Shown here piece by piece: positions 1 through 10,999 of a stretch of DNA of 64,000 bases; position 1 is the first letter of the stretch; each line of letters opens with the position of its first letter. Below the pieces are notes generated by a model that was given only the letters and a program-made list of their open reading frames with translations, did no database searches and was not told the DNA's origin. The stretch spans positions 3,472,001 to 3,536,000 of the forward strand of contig JAPVLO010000044.1 of assembly GCA_027257055.1 (NCBI GenBank), given 5' to 3'. The stretch comes from Cephalopachus bancanus (taxonomy: Eukaryota > Chordata > Mammalia > Primates > Tarsiidae). A program made the translations under genes and the position numbers.

Positions 1-99
1 ACACCCCAGTCCTTTTGCCAATATTGTTTATAAGTAATATATCTACACCTGACTTTCATTCTAGTGTGAGTTTTTGGAGGATAAAGACTCTCTCTGCCT

Positions 100-1533
100 G
101 CCTGCCCTCCATCCACTCACTCATCCATCCACCCAACAACGTATCCGTTCATCCATCTATCTACCCATCTACCCATCCACCCAACCATCCATCCATCCAC
201 TCACATATTCATCCATCCACCCATTCATCCTGCCATCCATCTAGCCATTCAGCCAGCCATCCAGCTACCCATCCATCCACCCATTCATCCTGCCATCCAT
301 CTAGCCATTCAGCCAGCCATCCTGCTATCCATCCATCCAGCTACCCATCCATCCATCCTGCCATCCATCCATTCATCCACCCACTCATCCATTCTTCTAC
401 CCACCCATCCACCCACCCTTCCATCCATCTATCCACCCAACCATCCATCCATCCACCCATATATTCATCCATCCACCCATCCATCCTGCCATCCATCTAG
501 CCATTCAGCCAGTCATCCTGCTATCCAGCCATCCAGCTACCCATCCACCCACCCACCCATTTACCCATCCATCCATCCATCCACCCATCTACCCACTCAT
601 CCACTTACCCATTCATCTGTCCATCTACTCACCTATCCACCCACCCATCCATCCAGCCATCCATCCACCCACCCATTCACCCATCCATCCTGCCTGCTAT
701 CTATCTATCCATCTATCCACCCATCCAGTCAGTCATCAGCCACCCATCTATCTATCCACCCATCTACCCATCCATCCACCCACTCATCCAGCCATCCACC
801 CACTCATCCAGCCATCCACTCACTCATCCAGCCATCAACCCATCCATCCATCCATCCATCCACTCATCTTTTTATCCATTCACCCACCCACTCATCCTTT
901 TATCCATCTACCCACCCACACACACACCTTCTCATCTATCTACCCACCTATTCATTCATCTATACATCCACCCACTTATCCCTCCACCCATTCATCCATC
1001 CACCTACCCACCCATTCACCCAACCTTCCTTCCTTCCTTCCATCTATCCACCCATCTACCCACCCACCCATGCAGCCATGTACCCATTCATCCATCCATC
1101 TATCCATCCACCCACCCATCCATCCATCCACCCATCCACCCATCTACCCCCTTCCATCCTTCCATCCATCTGTCCATTCACTCACCCATTTATCTATACA
1201 TCTACCCACTCATCCATTCATCTACCCACCCATCCACCCATCAATCCAGCCATCAATCCATCCATCACCCACCCATCCAGCCACCTACTCCTTCATCTAT
1301 CTACCCACCCACCCATCCATCCATTCACCCACCCACCCACCCATTCATCCATTCATTCATCCACCCACCCACCCACCCATTCATCCATCCATTCATCCAT
1401 CCACTACCCACACACCTATCTCTCCATCCATCTATTCACCCACCCATCCACCCTTCTATCTATCCTTCCTTCCATCCATCCATCCACTCTTTCATCCATC
1501 CACTCATCCATCCATCTACCCACCCATCCCCAT
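100..1533. repeat. (CCAT)n-type tetranucleotide satellite, about 1.4 kb
   Basis: Almost every base fits variants of CCAT, CCAC, TCAT and CTAC tetramers, all on one strand phase. The array is degenerate, so it is old or evolving by unequal exchange. Longer units are visible: 211-262 recurs exactly at 271-322 (60-bp shift) and a close copy lies at 483-526. A 20-bp unit is repeated three times at 781-840. Long open frames of His-Pro-Ser/Thr-Ile repeats across it are a by-product of the tetramer, not genes. Confidence 0.97.
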
Positions 1534-2060
1534 AGGTTTTACCTTATTCTTTGAGTTCCTAGAATGTAGGAAAGTGAATACAAGGAAAGGAGGAGGAGAC
1601 CAGAATCTACAGATCGTGGAGCCTGTTGTTTAAAATTCCTGGTCCTTATAAAATGAGTAACCAAAAAGCCAGCTTCCTTCCTTCCGCTTGCTGCCGCTGT
1701 CTGATCCAGCCAGATAATTATAACTAATAATAATTAAAAATTGAAAGTGCTCTAGGCACATGCTTAGCACTTGACTTGGCTGCGCTGTGAGTAGGAGCAT
1801 CTTCCTCTTTCCTGTTTTAATGATGGCCCCATCCTTGTCACCCCAACTGTTGCCGTGAAGTGTCAGGGTTTGCTGGGCTTGACCTGGGGGCGGGAAAGGG
1901 AGGTGCCTGATGACACCCTATCATGGTGGCTCCAGGGAGTGAGACCTGCTGCTTGCACTGGAGTCAGTCACCTGTGTGACCAGAAGCCCTGAGAGGGCTG
2001 AAGGCCTGGCTGACCATTGCCTCCTCCAGGTCGCCCTGCCTCATATTATTTTCTATTGTA
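1534..2060. other. Unique non-coding flank of the satellite
   Basis: Mixed-composition sequence with no recognised repeat. A TTATAA/AATAATAATTAAAA-like AT patch lies near 1715-1745. No open frame or splice arrangement worth reporting. Confidence 0.5.
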
Positions 2061-2064
2061 GACT

Positions 2065-2195
2065 TTGTATCTCTCTGGGCTCAGTTTCCTCCTCTGTCAA
2101 ATGGGGTAAAATCTACAACCTCGGACTGTTGTGAAGATCAAGAATTCACTCACATAAAGCACTTTAGAGCACGTAGAATATAAGGACCACTGAGG
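2065..2195 (+). repeat. MIR SINE fragment
   Basis: The core of the mammalian-wide tRNA-derived SINE is readable: a CTCAGTTTCCTC-like motif, then a run like AAATGGGGTAA, then TTGTGAAGATCAAG and the CACATAAAGCACTTTAGA-like end. The 5' half is missing. Confidence 0.75.
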
Positions 2196-2319
2196 GTGAT
2201 TATGACACTTCTCAATAGAATCGCTCTGTGTTTCCTGCCCTAGTGGGGAAAGCAGGAAGCCAGAGCCTAGCACAGCCCAAATTCTGTTAAATGTGCCAAC
2301 ATGGGGTGATACCATGCCC

Positions 2320-2425
2320 ACATTGTGGGGCCCACAACCTGACTTCAAATCCCAGCCCTGGTACCAAGCAACTCCATGACTATGAGCAAGTCGCTGGCCT
2401 TCTCTGGGCCTCAGGGAACTTGGGG
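2320..2425 (+). repeat. MIR SINE fragment
   Basis: Matches the MIR 5' half: CTGACTTCAAATCCCAGCCC, then a decayed GCAAGTCGCTGGCCTTCTCTG stretch and GGCCTCAG. It stops where the 3' half should begin. Confidence 0.65.
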
Positions 2426-3118
2426 TGCTGACAGTTCCTTCTTTGCTGGATGTTGGGGGACGAAGGCCATGGTGCCTGAAAGCCACCAGCACTGGGTCTG
2501 GCTCAGAGTCAAGACTTGGCAGCCTGTGTGGTCATGGCCGTGACCGTGTTCTGAATGTCATGGGCCGTTGTGTGTGGACATGCTCATCTAGCCCGTCAGG
2601 GTTTACTGAGCACCCACTATGTGCCAGATGACGCTGAGCTAGGGACACCCAGAGACTAGACCAAGTCCCTCACCTGTTGTGGAGAGGGGAACAGTAAGCT
2701 CATAAGGACATGCAGAACATTTCTTACATGTGTGGAATATAATCTAGTATAGTACTGCATCATATCCCGTCAATCAGAACACAGACTAAATGTGACATAA
2801 CTGCTGTACACAACAGAACCCTGCAGATGGGCCCCACGAGCCATTAAGGGGCACTGCAGGGCATGGGCTTTTCCTCTTACAACCTGTAAGTGACTAGTTA
2901 CTGGGCACAGTCAGTGTGTGTCTCTGGGCCTTGGTTTATTTACTGTGGAGTGGGACAAGGCCTTTCCTGCTCACAGTGGAGTACACCATTGCCATCATCA
3001 GCGCCATGGCCATTACCACTGCCACCACTAGGGATGACTGAGTCTCCCAAGGGGCCACATATAGCAGTGTGAGAAGGAGAAAGCTGAGGGGTGGGAATTG
3101 ACAATGCTCCGTCCTTAG
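2426..3118. other. Unique sequence with an L2 relic
   Basis: An inverted L2 3' end is readable at about 2600-2700 (TTACTGAGCACCCACTATGTGCCAGA, decayed). The rest, including the AT-rich stretch 2720-2820, is unassigned. No gene is seen. Confidence 0.45.
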
Positions 3119-3135
3119 AAGGTCCAGGACACAAA

Positions 3136-3441
3136 TCTGACACTGTGGCTCAAGCCTGTAATCCTGGCACTTTGAGAGGCTAAGGGGAGAAGATTGCCTG
3201 AGCCCAGGGGTTCAAGACCAGCCTGGGCAACTTGGTGAGACCTTGTGTCTAAAATAAATCAAAAGCATTAGCCAGGCGTGGTGGCACACGCCTATAGGTT
3301 CAGCTACTTGGAAGGCTGAAGAGGAAGAATTGCCTGAGCCCAGAAGGTCGAGACCACGGTAGCTGTGAGAGTGCCACTGCACTCCAGCCTGGGCAACAGA
3401 GTGAGACTCCAACTCAAAAATAAAATAAAATATTTTTTAAA
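3136..3441 (+). repeat. Alu dimer, type A, old
   Basis: Both arms are present with the A-rich linker (AAAATAAATCAAAAGCATTAGCC-like) and an ACTCCAACTCAAAA end. Flanking direct repeats 3119-3133 and 3442-3456 match at 12 of 15 positions, so this is an old insertion. Divergence from the other copies is high. RNA polymerase III A- and B-box remnants are in the left arm (GTTCAAGACCAGCC region). Confidence 0.93.
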
Positions 3442-3489
3442 AAGGCCTAGGATACAGGCCTGAACCCCTCACCCTAAAGAAGTAAAAAT

Positions 3490-3625
3490 GAGACCACATT
3501 TCCTGAGTATTTACTGGGGATCTGACAGCAGACCCTTCGTGTGGACAGTATCATTTGGATCTCACACATGAGTATGATCGCCTTGTCACACATTGGTAAA
3601 CATGTTCACACAGCTGTAGGGGGCA
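3490..3625 (-). repeat. MIR/L2-like relic
   Basis: Contains a decayed TTTACTGGGGATCTGACA stretch and a GTATCATTTGGATCTCACA stretch, as in inverted MIR-type elements. Family assignment is weak. Confidence 0.35.
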
Positions 3626-3639
3626 GAGCTGTGAGCCCC

Positions 3640-4260
3640 GACATTCTGACATGTGTGTTTGTGTTTGTTGCCATGGGGCCAAGGCACTGGGTTAAAAATT
3701 ACTCTCAAGCCCTTAGGAGCCAGGGGCAGGTCCTGGGGTAGGTGGGTGGGCCTCGCCTCCAAGTGAGGCAGGAGTTCTGGAGGGTGATGCGGAGTCTGCA
3801 CCAGCTCCCAGGATGTGAGACTCTCACTGCCCTGGGCTGCCCTGGGTGAGCAACGGCTGTCCTGTGGTCACCACAGAGGGCAGCAGGGAGAAGTGGACAT
3901 CCGAGGGGCGTTGAGGCAGAAGCCTGTGCCCAGCTGTGCTCAAATGCGCTGGTGAGCCCCCGGGGTCAGTCTGCCTGAGCAGTGAAGTGTGTGGAGGCCC
4001 AGGTGGGGGGGCCTCCCCGCAAGGCCCTGCTCTGGGCAGAGATAGCACTTGGAATCAGCCTTGGGCTGCCCGTCTGCCCATTGGAGGCTGTCATCCATGC
4101 CCTAGGGCGGGGGCAACCAACTTTAGAGGGCACCATGCCATCGCGACAGATGGGCACGGGGGAGCTGCCAGCAGCTGCCAGGAGCCTCAAGCCGGCGGTC
4201 ATTGTGTGTGCTGCGAGCCCAGCCCCTCGCCGATGCTGTCTCAGCCGGGACCAAATGCCT
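3640..4260. other. Unique GC-rich non-coding sequence
   Basis: GC-rich with scattered CpG. Overlapping frames on both strands are open for 60-140 codons, but none has a domain, a bounded exon structure or a reading-frame preference. Nothing functional is seen. Confidence 0.45.
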
Positions 4261-4399
4261 TCAGTTTCTTAGTAACAATGACAATACTGATAACTGTGGG
4301 CGCCACGCTGGTCATCCACAGAGGTTTGCACTCTACAAAACCCTGCCCCGCATTGCATTAGACAAAGAGGCAGCCCATCATAGGTGAAGGACAAGGGGC

Positions 4400-4480
4400 A
4401 TGGAGGCCAGCGGGTATGAATTTCAGTTTCTTCTTGCCACCCATGGGATCTTAGGCACGTGACTTCCCTTCTCAGTGACT
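4400..4480 (+). repeat. MIR SINE fragment
   Basis: GTATGAATTTCAGTTTCTTC followed by a decayed 'cacccatgggatcttaggca' stretch and GTGACTTCCCTTCTCAG resembles the MIR 5' half and core. Confidence 0.5.
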
Positions 4481-4609
4481 CACCGTCCTGCCCTGGACGA
4501 TGGGCCACGAGTGCTCCTCCTGGAGGGTTATTCTGGGATGCAGCATCATGTTTGCAACTTATTGAGCATAGTGCCAAGTTTCCTGGGCGGGCCACATGGA
4601 GGGGATCAG

Positions 4610-4740
4610 CGGTGGAGTGGAATTGGCAGAACTGATATTACTGTCCACCCTCACAGATGGGAGAAGCAGGCTCAGAGAGATAAAGCCACTCACCTGGTGT
4701 CATGTCACACAGCTAGTCAGTGGCAGGGCTGAGCGGTAAG
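4610..4740 (-). repeat. MIR SINE fragment, inverted
   Basis: The inverted MIR signature is clear: CCTCACAGATGGGAGAAGC, GGCTCAGAGAGATAAAGCCA, then TCACACAGCTAGTCAGTGGC. Confidence 0.75.
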
Positions 4741-4774
4741 AGACAAGGAGGTCGGGGATGGTAGTAACAGCACC

Positions 4775-4935
4775 AGCCAGGCACTGGGGGAAGCCTTTTG
4801 TGTGGATTTTCATACCTTATCCTCAGGCCAAACTTATGAAGCCAGTGCCATTTTTATCCCCATTTCACCAAGACTGAGGCATGGCCAGGCAGCACCAGAG
4901 CCAAGATTGGAACCTAGGCAGCCCCGCTCCAGAGC
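4775..4935 (-). repeat. MIR SINE fragment, inverted
   Basis: Inverted MIR core is visible (TTTTTATCCCCATTTCACCA, then GACTGAGGCATGGCC and GCACCAGAGCCAAGATTGGA). It is the second inverted MIR within 300 bp, separated from the first by about 35 bp. Confidence 0.65.
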
Positions 4936-5159
4936 CTGAGCTCAAGCCATTGCCCCAGTACCAGGGCATGGCTTTTGGTGTCATGGAGCTCCATTCCTGT
5001 TGAAACTGTCTTTGGGCACAAGTCTGTCTTCCTAAACTATTGGGAGGGGACTGGCTGCCTCCAGCTAGGATACTGGAATCTGGCATGGCTGGGGGAGTCT
5101 GGGCCCCCATCAGCGAGGGACCAGGGTGCTCTGGTTAGAAGCCTGGAGTGTGCTCTTTG

Positions 5160-5420
5160 GTCAAGCAGGAACAATTACTAATGACATTTAGAAAGAAATT
5201 AGTGATGAGAAATGCAAGTTGGCATTTCAGGAGCACCAGTCAGCAGCCGGGTGTCAACACCCACAGGAGCGGTGAGGGCTGGGGCTGGGTGTGGGAGCAG
5301 AGGGGGGAGTTGGCAGAAAATTAATTTTGCTGTGTCAATAATGAACATGGTGCCACTCGCTCTGCTTCTGAAGTTTAGGCAAAATCAAACACGGATGGGC
5401 TGGGGCTTGTCCGGGGCTGC
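5160..5420. promoter_or_regulatory. Candidate constrained non-coding element
   Basis: Non-repetitive, AT-biased sequence within GC-rich surroundings. It holds clustered homeodomain-type cores (AATTACTAATGACATTTAG; AAAATTAATTTTGC) and a TGTGTCAATAATG patch. No repeat family fits. The style resembles vertebrate enhancers, but conservation cannot be seen from one sequence. Confidence 0.3.
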
Positions 5421-5559
5421 AGTGAGATTCACTGTGTGGCTATAACACAGGCAGGGACAGGTGACAGTTACAGTTTGGTGTCTCCTTTAGGTAGCACAGG
5501 GGACAGTGGGAATGAAGGGTGGCATGGGACAGGGAGAGGGAAGGAGGTCCTATCTTAGT

Positions 5560-5720
5560 ACTGGGTCATTAGGCTCAAATACAAGTGTCACTTCTTACCA
5601 GCTGGGTGAACTAGCAAGCTGCTTTGTCTTTCTGAGCCTCGGTTTCTTCATCAGCAAAATGGGGATGATTGGGAGAAGTAAAGATAATATATTAATTAAA
5701 AGGGCAGGTAACCCATCTCT
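5560..5720 (+). repeat. MIR SINE
   Basis: Reads the MIR consensus from the 5' part through GAGCCTCGGTTTCTTCATC and AAAATGGGGATGATTGGG to AAGTAAAGATAATATATTAA. Fairly complete. Confidence 0.8.
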
Positions 5721-5789
5721 AGCACATATGCAGTGGCTGTTACCATATTTCACTAATGTGTTTTAAGAGACACACTCCCCTCCTTAGGG

Positions 5790-6225
5790 CTTCTCCTAGG
5801 TTGGTATTAAGTTGTTCATAATTTAGTCATATGTTTGGCTGAATGGTACATCAAATATTGGAGCATTTTATACTCTTTGGTGCCTTAGACTAGATAAGTG
5901 ATGGCTTTGGTAGGAAGGATAGTGGAGAGTGAGGAGGAAGCAAGGTGCCAGAATCACCTGGGGCAGGGAGTGGGGTTCCCAGTGGGAGAAGGGAGCGTGC
6001 CGACCCCTGCCCTCCCTTCAGGAGCATCCAGAGTCTCACCCAGCCTCCCCTCACATAGGGGAGGGAGATACACACAAAGAAAAGTCACCAGCACCATGAC
6101 GTGGGACATTTTATCGAGCAGAGGGTAATATTTACGGCCATAGTGTTAGTAATGGTAGAGGGTGAAATGCAGAGCGGGACCTTCAATGCTTGTCTGTATT
6201 TTAAAACAGGGAGATTTCCCATCAT
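5790..6225. other. Unique sequence, no feature recognised
   Basis: AT-rich at 5810-5880 (ATAATTTAGTCATATGTTTG region), otherwise mixed. No repeat signature or gene is seen. Confidence 0.4.
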
Positions 6226-6400
6226 TGTAATGGCTGATATTTATCTAGTGCTTTTTAATTGTCAGGCATCATTCTTAGCGACTTTATACACTAAACATTC
6301 AGTCTTTACAATGTCACTTTTATGAAGATAAGAGAAATGAGGCACAGAGAGGGTAACTGGCCCCCAAGGCCACAGAGCTGGTCATTGGTAGATCCAGGCC
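6226..6400 (-). repeat. MIR SINE, inverted
   Basis: Inverted MIR/MIRb: TTTATCTAGTGCTTTTTAAT, then AAATGAGGCACAGAGAGGGT, CCCAAGGCCACAGAGCTGGT and a decayed GATCCAGGCC end. Confidence 0.8.
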
Positions 6401-6975
6401 ACCAGCTCCTCTACGCCAACCCACTAAATGGTGGATTCCTTGGTTTTTCTACAAGTCAGATTTGGCAACCCCAGATCACAGCTCCCTGGGGCACCAGTCA
6501 GCTGCCCCCTTTGGACACAAGAATGTGCTCCCCACTTCAACCCAGCCCCTGCCTAGTCTGCCTTGTCTGGCTTGTTACCTGCCATTTGCAGTGATCTCAT
6601 TGGTGCCTCAACAACCTGGAAATGCTCTTTCTTCTCCACATTTTGCAGACCTGGAAGTTGAGGCTTGGACCTGGGTGTTGAAGTAGGAGGCTGGCCGGTA
6701 GAAGTGTGGCCCGGGTGGCAGTGGAGAGTGTATTCTATGCACTTGGGTTTGAGTAACTGAGATGGGAGGTATGTGGCACTCCCTGATCAGTAACCAATTC
6801 CCCTTCTGAAACCACACCTGGATGCACAGTCTGGACAGCTGCAGCCCTGACCTTGGCACCCACATCTTTATTCCTGAAGCTGCCACATCAAAAATGTGCG
6901 ATTGTTCACATTGTTGAGCTCAAAGCGATAGCAAAGCCTTGTGGTTAGTGTTGGTTATGGCAGTGTTAAACGTCT
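6401..6975. other. Unique non-coding stretch
   Basis: No recognised repeat. Open frames on both strands are short and overlap in several phases, as expected by chance in GC-rich sequence. Confidence 0.4.
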
Positions 6976-7145
6976 GCATAGCGTTCTATGTGTCATAAAA
7001 CCTTTTACATATGTTACCTAACTTGAAGCTCATAGCAAAGCTATGAGGTAGATGTTATTAGTCTAACTTTTCTGGTAAGTAGATGTTTACTGAGAGAAGC
7101 AAAGTTGCTGGCCAAGGTAAGATTTGAACTCCAAAGTCCACTGCC
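6976..7145 (-). repeat. MIR SINE, inverted
   Basis: TTTACATATGTTACCTAACT, AGCTATGAGGTAGATGTTAT and GATTTGAACTCCAAAGTCCA are the inverted MIR 3' end, middle and 5' end. It abuts the second CCAT array. Confidence 0.75.
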
Positions 7146-7450
7146 TTCTCACCAATCCATCTATCATTCTACCTACTTATTTACTGATGTATTCTGCTTC
7201 CTCCCACCATTCATCCATCCACTCATTTATCCACCCACCCATCAAGCCATCCATCCTTCCATCCATTTATCCATTCGTTTGTCCACCTATCCATTCACCC
7301 ATCCATCGATCCATCATCTATCCATCCACACATCCATCCATTCACCCATCTACCCATCCATCCATCAGCAGTCTATCCATGTATCTGTTCATTTGCTCAC
7401 CATCCACCATCTACCTCTCCATTCATTCAGTTGCACACTCATTCACCATC
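7146..7450. repeat. Second (CCAT)n-type array
   Basis: About 300 bp of degenerate CCAT/TCAT/CCAC tetramers on the same strand phase as the 0.1-1.5 kb array. It starts directly after an inverted MIR. The proline- and histidine-rich open frames across it are repeat artefacts. Confidence 0.93.
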
Positions 7451-9080
7451 AGCACTGAGTATAAGGTATGTGCCAGGAACTAGACAGTTTTTATGATACC
7501 TTCCTTATATGCTCGTAATTCCACTCTTAGCTCATCCCTCCTTACTTTAAAACAGTGTATACACCTATACACACAAACACTCTTCTGGTGAGTTGAATGG
7601 AACAGGACAGACTAGGGATGTAGATGATTTTTGGTTTGCCTAATGGAAACCAGTGCCTAGGAGTGGAAGGGAAGGCAGAGGGCCCACCCACTTGGTCATG
7701 GTGGGCAGGTATCTGGTTGGTGACGGCATGCCCCCCATTTGGTTGGAGGCTGGGTAAGTACAAGAGGGCAGACAAGGCATTTGAGCCTGGGCCACGGTGT
7801 TCTTCAGTTCCATCGGTGGGGCCAGTGTCGGATGAGTGGGCAGCCCACAGCATGCCGCCTTTCTGGGTGGTGAATCACCCCTTGCCCTTTGCACAGTGCA
7901 GGCTGGACTCCCTCTCTGGACTGGCAGAAACATACAACTGCGTGTGTCCCAAGAACGTTGCAATTGTAAAGTGTCATCAGCCTCAGCTGCGGTTTTGATC
8001 ACGGGTGCATGTACACAATTCATCACAGCAAAGTAGGTCCATCTTTGGAACTTCTGGCCCTACAGGGGATGGTAGGGACATGGGGGTGGCCCACCCTCAG
8101 AATACCTGCCAGAAGAGCTGTTTATCTGCAGTGGTTAATTTTCTAGAAATTCCAAGGATGCAGAAAAGTTTTTCCTTTTAATAAAAACTCGGAAGAAAGT
8201 GGAAATGGACATGAGCAAAGTTTTTTTTATGTCATTTGCAAAATCTGAAAGCACTGTGTTAGTTCAGGGACCTGAACATATGTGTTCCGTATAATTAGTG
8301 ACCGTGTGACCTAGATTTTCCAGTGCAGTCCTGATTTCAAGTATTCCATCCCAGCTATTGGCTATCTGTCCTGATTTTTGGTTTGTGGAATATGATGACT
8401 CAATGTGGAGCCTGGTTTTCTCATCACATTTTGATGAATAAATATTTAAAGTGGCAAAGGCCTGCAAAGAGTCATCAAGGGGGAGCATTCCCTCCCACTG
8501 TAGTTTTTTTTATCATAGCAACATAGTTCCCATGAGACGTGCCCCTGGCCGCCTCCTGCCTCTGCCTACCTTACCAGAGAAAATGCAGGCCCTTCCTCCC
8601 TGCAGCGCTGGAGAAGCCTCAAGGCCCTGTCCTCTGGACCAGTCCATGGCTGCAGGTGGGGCCTTTCTGCCACACGCCTCAGGCCTCTGTGCACATAGGA
8701 CAGACCCCCAGTTCCATGGGCCTCTTGAGGTCTCCATTCTCCCATGGCCTGACACTGGGGACTGTGCCGTTGACAGTCGCGATCAGCATGGGCATGGCAG
8801 AGGAAGCCTCATCTGCATCACGAAAGTAGAGAAGATCTTGCAACCAGTGCCAGCTAGTGCCCGGCAGGCAGCATGTCGTTCCCTAGATGCTGCGTCTCCC
8901 TCCCACCTGGCTGAGGATACCCCGGGCTGCCATGGTCCCTGCACCGTCCAGCCCCAGGACCAGAGATGGGAGAGTGGCAGCCCAGGAGCATTCCTGAGCA
9001 CCTCAGCTGTTGGCACAGAATGTGACCCTTGCCCCTCTGCACCTGACCTGCCTACCCCATAGGATTCTGCCCACCTCGGT
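7451..9080. other. Unique non-coding sequence
   Basis: Mostly unassigned. 7451-7540 may be a short inverted MIR relic (GTATGTGCCAGGAACTAGACA). The longest frame, 8451-9062 on plus (203 codons), is matched by frames of 60-80 codons on minus over the same bases and contains no recognisable domain; I treat it as chance. Confidence 0.45.
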
Positions 9081-9081
9081 T

Positions 9082-9385
9082 TTCACTGTGGTAAGATACA
9101 CGTGGCATAGAACTGACCATCTTAACCATCTATAAGTGTACAGGTTGGTGGTGTTAAGTGCATTCACATTGCTGCACAGCCACCACTACCACCTGTCTCC
9201 AAAACTTCCCATTCTCCCTGCCTGAAACCCTGTTCCCAGTAAGCAGCACCCCTCCACACCCCCGCTCCCAGTGCTGGCAGCCACTATCCTCTTTCTGTCT
9301 CTGTGAAGTCAGCTCTTCCAGATACCTCTAAGAGGAATCATACAGTATCTGTCCTTCTGTGAGTGGCTCATGCCCTTAAAGGATC
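9082..9385 (-). mobile_element. Old L1 3'UTR fragment (L1M type)
   Basis: On the minus strand this reads as the 3'UTR of an old L1M element. Landmarks on plus are TGTGGTAAGATACACGTGGC, CATCTTAACCATCTATAAGTG, GTGCATTCACATTGCTGCAC and GAATCATACAGTATCTGTCC. No ORF2 part is attached, so it is a short 3' fragment. The subfamily is uncertain. Confidence 0.85.
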
Positions 9386-10029
9386 CCCTCACTTTTAAGA
9401 AGAAATATAGCATGTCCTCTCAGGATGGGGGCAAGGACCACGGACAGGCAACTGTGTTTCTTCTTCATCTCTCCTGACCCTGTCAGTGCACCTTGGCTTT
9501 GCTGCTGAAGCTTGCAGACCGTCACTTCAGAAGTACAAGTACAGGCCCTGAGCTCATACCCGGAACTCATGGTGTCACTAGGGGCAGTCGACTGTGGTGG
9601 GTAAACAGCCAGGCCACTGTGTATTGAAGGACATGCCAGAAGGAACCTCTCAGGGGCAGAGTGCTCTGTGATGGGGGCCACCGATCGGGGCAGGAAGACC
9701 TCTCTGAAGGGATTTGGACAGCGGGAATGCCCCTCAGAGAATGAGGTGGGGCAGCCCTGTGTGTGCTGGCCCAGTGGAAGGCCGCTGGGATGTGGTCAGG
9801 GGTCTGTTCCACGTGTAGGCAGGACCCACAGGGGTGTAAGCAGAGTTTTCCACATCCTGCCTCCTCAAGGAGACAACCCAACCGTGGTGCTTATAGGCAC
9901 TTTGTCTTCTCAGCTTCCGTTTGCCAGGAAGGGGGTCCTTGGAGAGGTCCTGGCAGCAGTATGAGCACAGAACAGGCTAGCCACACAGGGTGAGGAGACA
10001 GAACCACGGTAACCAGCCCCTGGGCCACC
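9386..10029. other. Unique non-coding sequence
   Basis: GC-moderate, with no recognised repeat. Open frames occur on both strands (about 100 codons) with no coding signature. Confidence 0.4.
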
Positions 10030-10260
10030 TTGCAGCACACAGCAGTGTGGAGATTTTGTGTGTGTTGGCGGGGGTGGGGGATCGTGCTGCATGAGACTGT
10101 GGGTGTCTGTAAAGGAGCATGTGTGGGTTGTGATGTCGAGCGTCCAAGCCTATGACTGTGAGGTATCCATGGATGTGTGTGCATGGGCTGGGTACATGAA
10201 GGGTGTATGTGTTGGGCGTTGGTGAGTGTGTACGGGCGTGAAGCTGTGTGTGCATGGTGA
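10030..10260. repeat. Degenerate GT-rich tract
   Basis: Imperfect TGTGTG/GTGGGTG runs are spread over about 230 bp, interrupted by other sequence. It looks like an old, decayed (TG)n-derived tract. The minus-strand frame reading PTHTKSPH-type peptides is caused by it. Confidence 0.6.
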
Positions 10261-10760
10261 GAGGAGCCCTGCCTTGCCTCACTGCTTCCATAGGCATCCA
10301 GAAGGCTGTCCCTGACAGTGCCTGGCTGTCTCCTTTTCTCCCACAGGGGATGGATGGAAGGACTTTGAAGTCCGTTGAAAGCAAGGAGAGAATGAGTGGA
10401 TAATTATGATCCAGACCCTCAAAAGGGGTCATATGGAAATGCCAGTCTTGCCAATTCGTTCAGGGACAACCCCTGAGACAGCCAGCTTGGGGAGGAAGGA
10501 AGGTCCAGCCTCCCAGCAGGTTCCTTGGTTTCCCGGGTTTGCTAGCACCTAGAGCACCCTAAAACATTCAGGCCAGCTGAGCAGACATGCCCACTGGCAA
10601 CAATCCCCAGGAAATGTTCCCCCAGCCACTCTCAACACCTAGCCATGCCAAACGCCATGTCCCACCCCCTCTGGTGAGGACTCTGCTACCTAACGGCACT
10701 GCTCCCCACCCCCATGGGAGGTGTCTGGGGCATCTTGAAGCCCTTACAAACCCAGAGGCC
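10261..10760. other. Unique non-coding sequence
   Basis: No recognised repeat. Pyrimidine-rich at 10580-10710. Nothing functional is seen. Confidence 0.4.
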
Positions 10761-10761
10761 T

Positions 10762-10990
10762 CATGCTGGTAGCCTGTGGGTCAAATCCAACCCGAAACAT
10801 GTTTTGATTGACCTGCATAGTGCTTTAAACATCAAGCAAGTTTATGTTTTACAAAATCTAGGCTTCCCACTTCCTGAAAAAACTAGCAGCTCTTGCAGCA
10901 CTGGGCCTGTATTCATGGGTGGCGGTCATGACCCAGAGCTGACAGGCACCGCCTCTTTTAGGCAAAGTTTGTGTTCTTGGGACTGACACA
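10762..10990 (+). mobile_element. hAT-Charlie-type DNA transposon fragment
   Basis: GTAGCCTGTGGGTCAAATCC followed by 'aacccgaaacatgttttgat' and AAACATCAAGCAAGTTTATG resembles the terminal part of Charlie/MER5-like non-autonomous elements. Ends are not resolved. The orientation is a guess from the consensus as I remember it. Confidence 0.5.
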
Positions 10991-10999
10991 GTCCCCACT

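Noticed and set aside
100..1533. CRISPR-like regular repeats
   Set aside because: There are no unique spacers. The repeat is a simple tetramer array in eukaryotic DNA.
15..1633. Long His/Pro/Ser/Thr/Ile-rich open frames
   Set aside because: They are translations of the tetranucleotide array in three phases. Stop codons are simply absent from the repeat.
8451..9062. 203-codon plus frame
   Set aside because: GC-rich chance frame overlapped by open frames on the other strand. No domain, no exon boundaries, no recognisable homology.
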